A DNA stretch of 29,353 bases from a virus. A program made the position numbers and the translations under genes. Every line of letters begins with the position of its first letter. The first letter of the stretch is position 1. Under the pieces are notes generated by a model. The model did not search any database and had not been told where the DNA came from. It saw nothing but the letters and a program-made list of their open reading frames with translations. This document shows positions 18,658-25,425 of the stretch, in pieces. The stretch is from the IMG/VR virus record IMGVR_UViG_3300037042_002604, positions 1 through 29,353 of that record; one strand, 5' to 3'.

Positions 18658-19297
18658 TAGAACAATTAATCAATTTCGTGAAGAAATAAACAGTAGAGGT
18701 ATTCAGAAAGCAGCATTCTACGAAGTTACCATGGTTCATGGTGAATCGATTATTTGCTATCCATTGAGTGTCGTTACTCCAGGAAGATCATTTATTTATT
18801 ATAATCATGATATATGGGGACCAACTAGAAAGATTCCATATAAGAGAACATATACAGAATGCAATATGTCATTCATAATACATGGCGATTGGGGTGAAAG
18901 AATATTTTTAGAACAATGGGCAAATGACGGTATATCAAATATATCTGGATTAAATTTAGCAACTGCTACTCCATTAGATTCATCTGGAAATGGCGTAACA
19001 GATCTATCTTCGGCACAAGCATTAGCAGACACTATAGTTGAATCTGGAAGTTCAAGTTCACCAAGAAGTATTGGAAATTATTCAGATTATGTTGATTATT
19101 TGGGTGGTCTTGGAACTGTAAAAATTAAATGCTTAAATACAAATGATAAAGACAAGGCAAATATTGAATTTGTATTAAGAGAAGCATACCCATCAAAGTT
19201 AAGTCCAATCACATTAGCATCTGATGGTGGTTCATATGCTACTTTCAATGTTACTTTTCAATTTAGAGAATATGAAGTATATCCTGGAGGGAAATAA
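18635..19297 (+). CDS. Tail-tube-fold baseplate protein (gp54- or gp19-type)
   Basis: A 220-residue protein. 'INQFREEINSRGIQKAAFYEVTM' is similar to the T4 gp54 N-terminus; 'VTPGRSFIYY', 'WGPTRKIPYKRTYTECNMSF' and 'GDWGERIFLEQWANDGI' follow the tube-protein pattern (P-G-R, then a basic strand, then an E-x-W helix). The C-terminus 'YPSKLSPITL' followed by 'ATFNVTFQFREYE' is the closing strand typical of gp19/gp54. It is shorter than gp54 (about 320) and longer than gp19 (163). Being next to gp4 and gp26, and with a gp48-like gene nearby, gp54 is the likelier role. Start lies inside gp4; its stop overlaps gp26 (TAATG). Confidence 0.7.
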   Translation: MAIQNKINRTINQFREEINSRGIQKAAFYEVTMVHGESIICYPLSVVTPGRSFIYYNHDIWGPTRKIPYKRTYTECNMSFIIHGDWGERIFLEQWANDGISNISGLNLATATPLDSSGNGVTDLSSAQALADTIVESGSSSSPRSIGNYSDYVDYLGGLGTVKIKCLNTNDKDKANIEFVLREAYPSKLSPITLASDGGSYATFNVTFQFREYEVYPGGK

Positions 19298-19992
19298 TGG
19301 AAAAAATAATTAGTATGATGAAAAACTCATTACCAAGATATGTGATAACACAACCATCTACAGGTAAGAAAGTTACATTTAGACCATTCACTGTTAGAGA
19401 AGAAAAGCATTTGTTAATGATTAAACAAACTGGAGAATATGCAGATTTGTTAGCAACTATTGCGAATATAATTGACTCATGTTTTGAGTTAAATGCAGAA
19501 GCAAAAAAACTTCCAATATTTGATATTGAGTACTTCTTCCTAAAGTTAAGAAGTAAATCTATAGGTGAAATAGTAGAACCTACAATTATTTGTCCACATA
19601 CTGGTGAACGAATAAAGATTATATTGAATATTGATGAGATTCAACCAACAGTTAAAAATACAAATTTCAATATTAAAATAAATGAAAATATTATAGTCAA
19701 TATGAAATATCCAACTTTAGATATTTTATTAAAAAATGCTGACGCTGATTTATATGACGTAACTTTAAATTGTATAGAAAGTATAGAAAGTATAGATGAG
19801 AAGATAGAAAATTCAGATATTTCGAAAAAAGAATTTCTAGAATTTATTGATCTAATGACTAATGATCAATTTAAAAAAATAATAGAATTTATAAAGAATG
19901 TACCATCACTAGAAAAAGAAATAAAATATAAAACATCGGATAATATTGAACGAACAATAAAATTAAAAGGTATCAAAGATTTTTTTCAATAA
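19297..19992 (+). CDS. gp26: Baseplate hub assembly protein gp26-like (zero-frame product)
   Basis: A 231-residue protein of the gp26 family: 'YVITQPSTGKKVTFRPFTVREEKHLLMI' (residues about 15-42), 'IIDSCF', 'FDIEYFFLKLRSKSIGE' and 'CPHTGERIKIILNIDEIQP', then a helical C-terminal half. In T4, gp26 acts with gp51 in hub assembly; a chaperone-like role during tail assembly fits. The last sense codons read GAT TTT TTT CAA TAA, which contains the canonical -1 slippery heptamer T_TTT_TTT in the right phase. A -1 shift here would extend the protein to 295 residues, ending with the small downstream ORF at 20043-20183. Confidence 0.85.
   Translation: MEKIISMMKNSLPRYVITQPSTGKKVTFRPFTVREEKHLLMIKQTGEYADLLATIANIIDSCFELNAEAKKLPIFDIEYFFLKLRSKSIGEIVEPTIICPHTGERIKIILNIDEIQPTVKNTNFNIKINENIIVNMKYPTLDILLKNADADLYDVTLNCIESIESIDEKIENSDISKKEFLEFIDLMTNDQFKKIIEFIKNVPSLEKEIKYKTSDNIERTIKLKGIKDFFQ
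19965..19992 (+). promoter_or_regulatory. Candidate -1 programmed ribosomal frameshift site
   Basis: Seven T residues (19980-19986) sit in the phase X_XXY_YYZ relative to gp26. An SD-like AAAAGG (19965-19970) lies 9 nt upstream, close to the spacing of the dnaX stimulator. The zero frame stops two codons later (TAA, 19990-19992), while the -1 frame stays open for 65 codons to 20183. I see no strong stem-loop just downstream, only weak pairing. Function is inferred. Confidence 0.72.
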
Positions 19993-20042
19993 GCCTCAGT
20001 CATTTGTCATTAACTAGTGTTTTTAAGATTAACTTTAGTTTA

Positions 20043-20183
20043 ATGCAAATTCATAAACAAACTCTATCTGATATAGAAGATATGATTCCATGGGAAAGAG
20101 ATTTGTTCGTAGAGCAGTTGAGGCAGCATATGGAAGAACAAAATCTTAAATCAATGCAAATGAGAGCATTAAATAGGAGATAA
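20043..20183 (+). CDS. Small gp51-like ORF, probably expressed as a -1 frameshift extension of gp26
   Basis: A 46-codon ORF from the ATG at 20043. Its core 'DIEDMIPWERDLFVEQLRQHM' (key residues I-P-W-E-R, then a helix) is a motif I recall in small proteins next to gp26 in T4-like phages, annotated as gp51 or hub assembly catalyst. No ribosome site precedes its ATG. The same frame is open upstream to the slippery run at 19980-19986, 19 codons before the ATG, so it most likely forms the C-terminal 65 residues of a gp26 fusion, as in the G/GT tail-assembly chaperones of lambda-type phages. Its own 3' end carries the AGGAGA ribosome site of the next gene. Confidence 0.7.
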   Translation: MQIHKQTLSDIEDMIPWERDLFVEQLRQHMEEQNLKSMQMRALNRR

Positions 20184-20185
20184 TC

Positions 20186-21187
20186 GTGCCAGAAAGTAAA
20201 AGAGATATTGCAAATAAAGAGTTGAGTGATACTTCAATCAATTCAAATTTTTTGGATACTATATTTCCGCCAGCAGTGTCTTTGCCAGAAGATGCTCCAT
20301 CGTATGAACAAAATTTAAATTCTGAAAATAATTATAATGTTACAGTTAATCTAAATGGAAACGAAAATAAACCTTCTAAAAAAGAAGTAAGCAATGTTGT
20401 TAATAATATAATTAATAATCAAGTAATAAACTCACCAGAAGAGTTAAAAAAAAACTTACCAGAGGATTCCAGTCAAAAAGATGGATCAAGTGAAACCGTA
20501 ATAATTTCAAATGAATCTAGTCTAATTCCAGATGAATCTACTCCAACAACAATTGAAGTAGAAAATACTAAATCAAATAACTCTACGCAAAATTCTAATC
20601 TAATAGGTGAACAAATTAGTGACAATATTGGTATACAGATTAGTCCACCACACGAACCATTCTATGTAGAACCTCCACTTACTTTTGATTTAGATTATTT
20701 TGGAGAAATGGAACCATCTGAATATGCTAGAACTAGTTTTATTGAAAAAAATAATTTTAGTTTATTACCATATCAGGTAGTAAATAATATTATTCAAAGA
20801 TCCATACAACCTGTATCATCTGGTGGTATTAGTAAAAATGCATTATCAGATGCATATATCAATCAAATTTCTTATATCGAAAGAAACATAGAATTAGAAC
20901 CATCAGAAAACGAAACTTTCAATAAAGTCTCAGATCAATCTAAAGTTCAAGAAATTGAAAAAAATGCAAGAGAGCAAGACAATCAAAACAGTCTTAAAGA
21001 AATAAAATCTAGTATATCTCCACAAGCACAAGATGTTAGATCAATGAATGGTGTATCTTCTATTGCTGGTGCTCCTCTTGCGGAACTTTCAGAATCCAAA
21101 TTTAAAATTTATTCTGGAGATAACAGTATGAACTTATTCACCAGAGAAAAAAACAGTCCTCCGAACTGGAGGACTGTCACAAGTTAA
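20186..21187 (+). CDS. Low-complexity Asn/Ser/Glu-rich protein of unknown function (hub/tail region)
   Basis: A 333-residue protein starting with GTG at 20186, 5 nt after a strong AGGAGA. The first 170 residues are rich in N, S, E and P (NNYNVTVNLNGNENK, VVNNIINNQVIN) and probably unstructured. The middle has 'PFYVEPPLTFDLDYFGEMEPSEYAR', the end 'KFKIYSGDNSMNLF' and 'PPNWRTVTS'. I recognise no family. By T4 order (26-51-27-28-29) it lies where hub or tape-measure proteins would be, but it is too short for a tape measure. The last 11 codons overlap the intrinsic terminator of the convergent gp32 gene. Confidence 0.7.
   Translation: MPESKRDIANKELSDTSINSNFLDTIFPPAVSLPEDAPSYEQNLNSENNYNVTVNLNGNENKPSKKEVSNVVNNIINNQVINSPEELKKNLPEDSSQKDGSSETVIISNESSLIPDESTPTTIEVENTKSNNSTQNSNLIGEQISDNIGIQISPPHEPFYVEPPLTFDLDYFGEMEPSEYARTSFIEKNNFSLLPYQVVNNIIQRSIQPVSSGGISKNALSDAYINQISYIERNIELEPSENETFNKVSDQSKVQEIEKNAREQDNQNSLKEIKSSISPQAQDVRSMNGVSSIAGAPLAELSESKFKIYSGDNSMNLFTREKNSPPNWRTVTS
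21145..21177 (-). terminator. Intrinsic terminator of gp32, inside the 3' end of the convergent gene
   Basis: Perfect 10-bp stem (21153-21162 with 21168-21177, sequence ACAGTCCTCC), 5-nt loop, followed on the minus strand by a run of T (A-run 21147-21153 on the plus strand). It lies 24 nt after the gp32 stop. On the plus strand it lacks a T-tract, so it should act only on gp32 transcripts. Confidence 0.88.
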
Positions 21188-21200
21188 TTTGACTTGTATT

Positions 21201-22085
21201 TTAACTTTCGCTTAACTTCTGAAAATAACTCAGAGCATCTGATTCTTCATCGACATCTTCTTCGACTGGTTTCTTTGACTTCATGACTGGTTTACGTTCA
21301 CTCATATCAACGTCTTCAGCAGTCTTTGTTGAAGATGGAGCAGTGCTACGAATATCACCACCAAGAACTTCATAAAGACGAGTCTTAAGTTCTTCATATG
21401 ACTTAAAGTTAGTAGGATCTACAAATGGTAGAAGAGCATGTTGCGCTTTCCAAATCTTTTCCAACTTAGAATCATCATCTGAAAGAACAGTCTGTGAATC
21501 AAATTCAGACTTATCGTAATTATTGAATCCACCAACCTTACGAATCTTGATTCGGAAGTTTGCACCCTTCCAGAAGTCAAATGGATTGATTGGTTCTTCA
21601 TCACTAAACTCTGGTTTCATTGCTTCTTGAACCTTTTCAAAAATCTTTGTGCCAAACTTATAAAGGAAAACTTTTCCTTCATTCTGTGGATTGGCAGGAT
21701 CTGAAACAATGTAAACATTAGCGATATAGTTCAATTTACGCTTACGATTACGTGCAATATCCTTGTCGGATTCGAGTCCAGAATTCCAAAGTTGATTATT
21801 TAGTTCACCGACTGGATCCTTTTGTCCAAGGGTTGTCAATGAATTTTCAATATACCAACCACCTGGTCCTTGGAATGAATGCTCATAAACCTTTACCCAC
21901 GGAACATCCTCGTTATCTACTGGAGGAAGGAAACGTACAATTGCAAATCCGTTTCCTGACTTATCTTGTTCTGGTCGCCAGAACCGATCATCCTTATAGT
22001 CCTTAGTCTTGTTTTGATCTTCCATCTTCTTGATAAGATCATCAATACCCATCTTGGACTTCTTCTTAAGATCACTAAAACCCAT
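21201..22085 (-). CDS. gp32: Single-stranded DNA-binding protein gp32
   Basis: A 294-residue gp32. Basic N-terminal segment 'DLKKKSKMGIDDLIKK' for cooperative self-contact, OB-fold landmarks 'FWRPEQDKSGNGFAIVRFLPP', 'VYEHSFQGPGGWYIENSLTTLGQKDPV', 'RKLNYIANVYIVSDP' and 'VFLYKFGTKIFEKV', 'PINPFDFWKGANFRIKI', and an acidic C-terminal tail (VEEDVDEESDALSYF) that would recruit replication partners. T4 gp32 binds zinc through one His and three Cys; here H69 is kept but the protein has no cysteine at all, so it must be zinc-free. It coats ssDNA in replication and recombination. A TTAGGAAA ribosome site, a structured leader, a consensus promoter and a terminator make it a self-contained transcription unit. 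Confidence 0.95.
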   Translation of the reverse strand: MGFSDLKKKSKMGIDDLIKKMEDQNKTKDYKDDRFWRPEQDKSGNGFAIVRFLPPVDNEDVPWVKVYEHSFQGPGGWYIENSLTTLGQKDPVGELNNQLWNSGLESDKDIARNRKRKLNYIANVYIVSDPANPQNEGKVFLYKFGTKIFEKVQEAMKPEFSDEEPINPFDFWKGANFRIKIRKVGGFNNYDKSEFDSQTVLSDDDSKLEKIWKAQHALLPFVDPTNFKSYEELKTRLYEVLGGDIRSTAPSSTKTAEDVDMSERKPVMKSKKPVEEDVDEESDALSYFQKLSES

Positions 22086-22101
22086 AATTTCCTAACTTTC
22101 C

Positions 22102-22148
22102 CCGAAGATCTCCTTCGGTCTTGAACTGATTCGTGGGAACTCCCCACG
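22102..22148 (-). promoter_or_regulatory. gp32 leader with two hairpins
   Basis: Reading 5' to 3' on the minus strand, CGTGGG (22148-22143) pairs with CCCACG (22137-22132) around a 5-nt loop, at or next to the predicted transcript 5' end; CCGAAG (22118-22113) then pairs with CTTCGG (22107-22102) around a 5-nt loop, 17 nt before the start codon. T4 gp32 represses its own mRNA through a structured leader, so an autoregulatory or stabilising role is plausible but inferred. Confidence 0.6.
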
Positions 22149-22154
22149 TTTTAT

Positions 22155-22182
22155 ATTATATACAAAATAAATTACGTGTCAA
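22155..22182 (-). promoter_or_regulatory. Consensus sigma70-type promoter of gp32
   Basis: Minus strand: TTGACA (22182-22177), 16-nt spacer, TATAAT (22160-22155). Both hexamers are perfect. Start expected near 22148, giving a leader of about 63 nt. The -35 overlaps the stop codon of gp33. Confidence 0.85.
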
Positions 22183-22406
22183 ATGAAAGGTAATTTATTC
22201 TTGGTTTTTGGTAAAAAATTTAATTCCCTTGCTTCCTGTTCTATTTTTTCCAAAATAGGTTGAGTTAAAAGTTTGGGAGCAACCGAAAAATCGTAAGAAT
22301 ATTCATCAAAAAAATGAATAACTGTTTCCATATACGTGCTTTCGTGTACTTTAACGTAATTTTCAATTCTTTTTGAAAATTCTTCCTTAGTAATGTTGAA
22401 TATCAT
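22179..22406 (-). CDS. gp33: Late-promoter transcription co-activator gp33
   Basis: A 75-residue protein resembling the short gp33 of marine T4-like phages: 'ITKEEFSKRIENYVK', 'TYMETVIHFFDEYSYDF' and the ending 'EARELNFLPKTKNKLPFI'. gp33 bridges the host RNA polymerase flap and the phage sliding clamp and, with sigma gp55, switches on late genes. T4 gp33 is 112 residues; the compact form lacks N-terminal residues. It lies directly upstream of gp32, as 33 lies near 32 in T4. A promoter with a perfect -10 ends only 6 nt before its ATG and no clear ribosome site is seen, so the transcript may be leaderless. A 3-codon ORF (M-K-T-stop) overlaps the start. Confidence 0.8.
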   Translation of the reverse strand: MIFNITKEEFSKRIENYVKVHESTYMETVIHFFDEYSYDFSVAPKLLTQPILEKIEQEARELNFLPKTKNKLPFI

Positions 22407-22412
22407 GTCTTC

Positions 22413-22440
22413 ATTATACCTTAGAAATTTTATTTTGCAA
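22413..22440 (-). promoter_or_regulatory. Promoter of gp33, sharing its -35 with the divergent gene
   Basis: Minus strand: TTGCAA (22440-22435), 16-nt spacer, TATAAT (22418-22413). The start point would fall on or beside the gp33 ATG at 22406. Confidence 0.55.
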
Positions 22441-22464
22441 GAGTAAAGTACATTAGTATATATA
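22435..22464 (+). promoter_or_regulatory. Candidate promoter of the 22484 gene
   Basis: Plus strand: TTGCAA (22435-22440, palindromic, shared with the gp33 promoter), 16-nt spacer, TATATA (22457-22462). TATATATA (22457-22464) also differs by one base from the T4 late octamer TATAAATA, which would suit a structural gene. A ribosome site AAAGGA follows at about 22470. Confidence 0.45.
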
Positions 22465-22483
22465 TCAATAAAGGAATTGTTCT

Positions 22484-23728
22484 ATGCCATATACTGGAGA
22501 TAACATTGAAATTACAATTGCATCAGGTACTGCCGTAATTGCAACTGATTATGGTACTAGCGGTGCAGTAGGATTTAGTGCATCTCATGCACAGATTTCA
22601 AAGGTTGCTTGGGGAGATGAAAATAATAGTTATAGAGTTAATGAGGCATATCCACTCCCTGTAAAGATGTATGGTACTACTGGTACAACAATGCCAATTT
22701 CTGGAACAATTTCAGGAACTGGTTCTTTCTATGTACAAAATACTATATCCACTCCAATTATTATTAAAGGATCAACAAATTCATCTGATGCTTTAGTTGG
22801 AGTTACTGGATATATTCAAGGAATAACTAACGGAGTCCGTGTAGGAGTCACTGGATCAGTTTCTATTCTAGGAAATGTTGGAATTTTCGGTATCAGTGGA
22901 GCAACTGCAATTACGGTAACTGGTGGTCGAAGATTAAATTCAACATCCGATAGTGTTACTGTGTATGGTAATGTTGGAATTAGCGGTGGTTTCCAATTGC
23001 TTGCATCATCTGATTCTGTTTCTGTATATGGTCCAGGTGGAACCACATTTGTAGAAACTAATCTAAACGTAGGTGGATTTGCACTTGGTCGTTCTGGTGA
23101 TGCACTCAAGGTTGCTGTAACAAATGCAGGATTTACATTTAGTGTTTCAGTTGCATCAACTGTTGGTGTTACAAATGGATCAGAAGGTCCATTACGTATC
23201 CAAGGTTACAGTGGTGCGGGAACTCCTGTAACAATTCAGGGTAGTCTTGCAGGAGGTGCTGTAGAAATTGGAGCATACTCTGCGGTCCCTGTAGGTGTAT
23301 CTGGAACTGTATCTATTGATGATACAGATCTTATCAGTTCAATTGAAAGTCTTAAAACAAATATAGGAACAGTTGCAACTAATGCCGGATATGCACTTGA
23401 TATTTTAAATCTTGTAAATTCCAGTGGATCAGGTGCAAAAGTTATTATTGATTCATTCAGAAGACCATCAAGATTTGTTCACGGACAAAAGAGTGTAACA
23501 ACTACACCATCTGCAATATCAACTGAATCATTAAGAACTGGATTAACAATAAAATCACCTTTGACAAATGTTAATGATATTTACATAGGTAACTCAGTTT
23601 CAGTATCAACCACTACTGGTTATATTCTAAGTCCTGGTGAAGTTTTATTCTTAGAAGTAGGAACATCAGGAACAGTATTTGTTAGAACTGCTTCTGGTAC
23701 ATCAACACTAGTATACATTGGATCGTGA
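22484..23728 (+). CDS. Beta-repeat virion-type protein of unknown function
   Basis: A 414-residue protein dominated by G, S, T, V and I. After an N-terminal stretch with 'ISKVAWGDENNSYRVNEAYPLPVKMYG', residues about 65-285 consist of short repeats of the type V-x-V-x-G (VTGSVSILGNVGIFG, SDSVTVYGNVGISGG, SDSVSVYGPGG), as in beta-helical or beta-sandwich fibre proteins. The C-terminal third has 'SFRRPSRFVHGQKSVTTTPSAIS' and a small beta domain ending 'TSGTVFVRTASGTSTLVYIGS', like a head or tail surface domain. I do not recognise a named family. It is translationally coupled with the next gene (GTGA overlap). Structural role inferred from composition. Confidence 0.72.
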   Translation: MPYTGDNIEITIASGTAVIATDYGTSGAVGFSASHAQISKVAWGDENNSYRVNEAYPLPVKMYGTTGTTMPISGTISGTGSFYVQNTISTPIIIKGSTNSSDALVGVTGYIQGITNGVRVGVTGSVSILGNVGIFGISGATAITVTGGRRLNSTSDSVTVYGNVGISGGFQLLASSDSVSVYGPGGTTFVETNLNVGGFALGRSGDALKVAVTNAGFTFSVSVASTVGVTNGSEGPLRIQGYSGAGTPVTIQGSLAGGAVEIGAYSAVPVGVSGTVSIDDTDLISSIESLKTNIGTVATNAGYALDILNLVNSSGSGAKVIIDSFRRPSRFVHGQKSVTTTPSAISTESLRTGLTIKSPLTNVNDIYIGNSVSVSTTTGYILSPGEVLFLEVGTSGTVFVRTASGTSTLVYIGS

Positions 23729-24783
23729 AAAATAATTCAATAAACAATACCACTAAATTAAAGAAAGGTACTAGGACTGGGAAACTAGTTCTAGTAAGGC
23801 AACATTTTCTTTTAGGTTTAACTATTGAAGAATATAAAACTGAAACTATTTCAGTTAATAGAGGAATTGTATCCACTCCAAATGTATTATTTTACACAAA
23901 CAATACCAAATGCTTAATAGATTTTACCAATCTAACAAACACAGAGATTGAAACTAATATTAAAGATTACTTTACACAAATGGTTGCTGGAACAAGCATG
24001 ACCGTTTTGAATGGTGAATATCATGATCCAAATTTAAAAGTATCTGCTGATATTTCTGGAACTTACACATTTCAATCATTTAACGATGGTATTATAAAAG
24101 CAAATATTACTTCTGTTACTGGATTGTCGTCTGAAATAAACAGATACGATAAAACTAAGTTCACCGATATTCCATATATTATTGCTAATACAATAACAAG
24201 TCCATTAGAAAAAAGATCAGCATCAATTATTAAAAATAAACTAGGAAAAAATAGCAAGAATTCTTTTTCTTACATTGGAATAAATGTTGGAGATTATATA
24301 GAGATTCCATCCATAATCACACCAACACAAGTATTAGAAATTGGACTTGATGCTGATGGTAATGAATATATTTTAATTGATCAAGTTTTAAGTCAACAAG
24401 ATCTTACTACGAAAAGTACTTTAGTTAAATGCTATATTGACGTTATCGATTCATATAAAAATGAACCAGATATATCAGATAATAGAACTGGATCTTGTAT
24501 ATCTTACCAAGGTGGGGCAATAATAAATTGTTCTGATAATAATACATTTTCTCAGTGTAGATTTAGGTCAAGTAAACTTAAAGATATCAAGACAGAATTT
24601 ACCGTAAACACATTCTGTAGAACTCCAGAGACTGATACTGCGGTAGAAACAACGGTCACAGAAAACCTTGTACAAATTACTACGGCACTTGTCAATAACA
24701 TGGCAAACATTACCAATCCAAATACTGGATCTATAAATCGTAACGGTACATCAAGTTATAATTTTTACGGCAGATCTTTTTAA
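23725..24783 (+). CDS. Uncharacterised protein, coupled to the beta-repeat protein
   Basis: A 352-residue protein with a GTG start at 23725 overlapping the TGA of the upstream gene by 4 nt. Segments: basic N-terminus (TTKLKKGTRTGKLVLVRQHF), 'YFTQMVAGTSMTVLNGEYHDPN', 'IGINVGDYIEIPSIITPTQVL' followed by 'ADGNEYILIDQ', then a cysteine-containing part (GSCISYQGGAIINCSDNNTFSQCRF) and a polar C-terminus 'GTSSYNFYGRSF'. The 'GDYIEI...VLEIG..ADGNEYI' part looks like a small SH3-like or OB barrel. No family recognised. The cotranslated arrangement suggests a partner or chaperone of the preceding protein. It overlaps the convergent next gene by 4 nt with no terminator between. Confidence 0.7.
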   Translation: MKNNSINNTTKLKKGTRTGKLVLVRQHFLLGLTIEEYKTETISVNRGIVSTPNVLFYTNNTKCLIDFTNLTNTEIETNIKDYFTQMVAGTSMTVLNGEYHDPNLKVSADISGTYTFQSFNDGIIKANITSVTGLSSEINRYDKTKFTDIPYIIANTITSPLEKRSASIIKNKLGKNSKNSFSYIGINVGDYIEIPSIITPTQVLEIGLDADGNEYILIDQVLSQQDLTTKSTLVKCYIDVIDSYKNEPDISDNRTGSCISYQGGAIINCSDNNTFSQCRFRSSKLKDIKTEFTVNTFCRTPETDTAVETTVTENLVQITTALVNNMANITNPNTGSINRNGTSSYNFYGRSF

Positions 24784-24998
24784 ATTATAATTTTATTCTT
24801 AAGTTTTAAATTAAACTTGTCTTTTAGTAATTTATCTAATTCAGTGAATGATTCAGGGGAATCAAATAAAATAACAAGGGTTACGGTATCCGTTAAGACA
24901 CCGTAACCCGTTACTTTACACCCATCTAACTTTTCTATAAATCTTTTAGGTTTTCCACTTAACTCTTTGAAAGAGTAAGTATATGTTGCTTTTACCAT
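24780..24998 (-). CDS. Small uncharacterised protein
   Basis: A 72-residue protein from the ATG at 24998; the in-frame TTG one codon upstream is a weaker candidate. It starts 'MVKATYTYSFKELSGKPKRF' and ends in a basic helix (LLKDKFNLKLKNK). Predicted as one small alpha/beta fold; no membrane segment and no recognised family. Its middle is encoded across a perfect 10-bp inverted repeat (24878-24909) followed on the minus strand by a T-rich tract. It converges on the upstream plus-strand gene with a 4-nt overlap. Confidence 0.6.
   Translation of the reverse strand: MVKATYTYSFKELSGKPKRFIEKLDGCKVTGYGVLTDTVTLVILFDSPESFTELDKLLKDKFNLKLKNKIII
24878..24909 (-). repeat. Perfect inverted repeat inside a coding region
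   Basis: GGGTTACGGT (24878-24887) pairs with ACCGTAACCC (24900-24909), loop of 12 nt. On the minus strand it is followed by a T-rich stretch (TTGTTATTTTATTTG), which makes it resemble a weak terminator or an attenuating hairpin inside the 24780-24998 gene. Confidence 0.6.
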
Positions 24999-25016
24999 CA
25001 AGAATATTTAGAATTT

Positions 25017-25325
25017 TCACTTCTTAGAGCAAGACATGCTGCGATTACATTCCTTTACTTCATCACGAATGTCCCGTGCAGTGTCATCAATGTAACGATA
25101 CACAGCATCAAAATCACGATAGACTTCAACTCTGTCTGAGTCGATTTGTGCTTGACTCTTTTGATTGAGGATGATGTAGACAAGGGCAGAAGCAATAGCA
25201 ATGCTACCAATATTTGTAAACAGACTTGCCACACTAGACTCAAGATTCTTCCCAGCAAATGCAACAAACAGATTTGCAAAGAGCCCTAGAGCAGCAACAC
25301 CAGCGAAAAATACACGACTTGACAT
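25017..25325 (-). CDS. Small two-span membrane protein
   Basis: A 102-residue protein. The ATG at 25325 is preferred because AAAGGAG lies 8 nt upstream; the frame is open 38 codons further but that stretch has no ribosome site. Two hydrophobic segments, residues about 5-24 and 36-54, joined by a short polar loop (GKNLES), then a charged cytoplasmic tail with 'DSDRVEVYRDFDAVYRYIDDTARDIRDEVKEC', probably a coiled coil, ending in two cysteines. I recall similar small membrane proteins with a V-Y-R-x-x-D tail in marine T4-like phages, with no known function. A role in lysis timing or superinfection control is possible but unsupported. Confidence 0.7.
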   Translation of the reverse strand: MSSRVFFAGVAALGLFANLFVAFAGKNLESSVASLFTNIGSIAIASALVYIILNQKSQAQIDSDRVEVYRDFDAVYRYIDDTARDIRDEVKECNRSMSCSKK

Positions 25326-25352
25326 ATTATTAACTCCTTTGTTAAAATTATT

Positions 25353-25373
25353 GTATGGAACACGCTTCCATAC
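25353..25373 (-). terminator. Hairpin after the HNH gene (possible terminator)
   Basis: An 8-bp perfect stem (25353-25360 with 25366-25373, GTATGGAA/TTCCATAC) with a 5-nt loop, followed on the minus strand by the A/T-rich AATAATTTTAAC but no clean T-run. It separates the HNH gene from the membrane-protein gene. Weak terminator or processing site; unproven. Confidence 0.4.
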
Positions 25374-25425
25374 CATCTTTGGTCCAAACGACTTCTTCAA
25401 GATAAACCAATTTTCATTTTTAAAT

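Noticed and set aside
20043-20045. Independent translation start for the small gp51-like ORF
   Set aside because: No Shine-Dalgarno sequence nearby, while the frame is open back to the slippery site; kept only as a secondary possibility.
24878-24909. Terminator for the plus-strand genes ending at 24783
   Set aside because: No T-run follows the stem on the plus strand; the T-rich side is on the minus strand.
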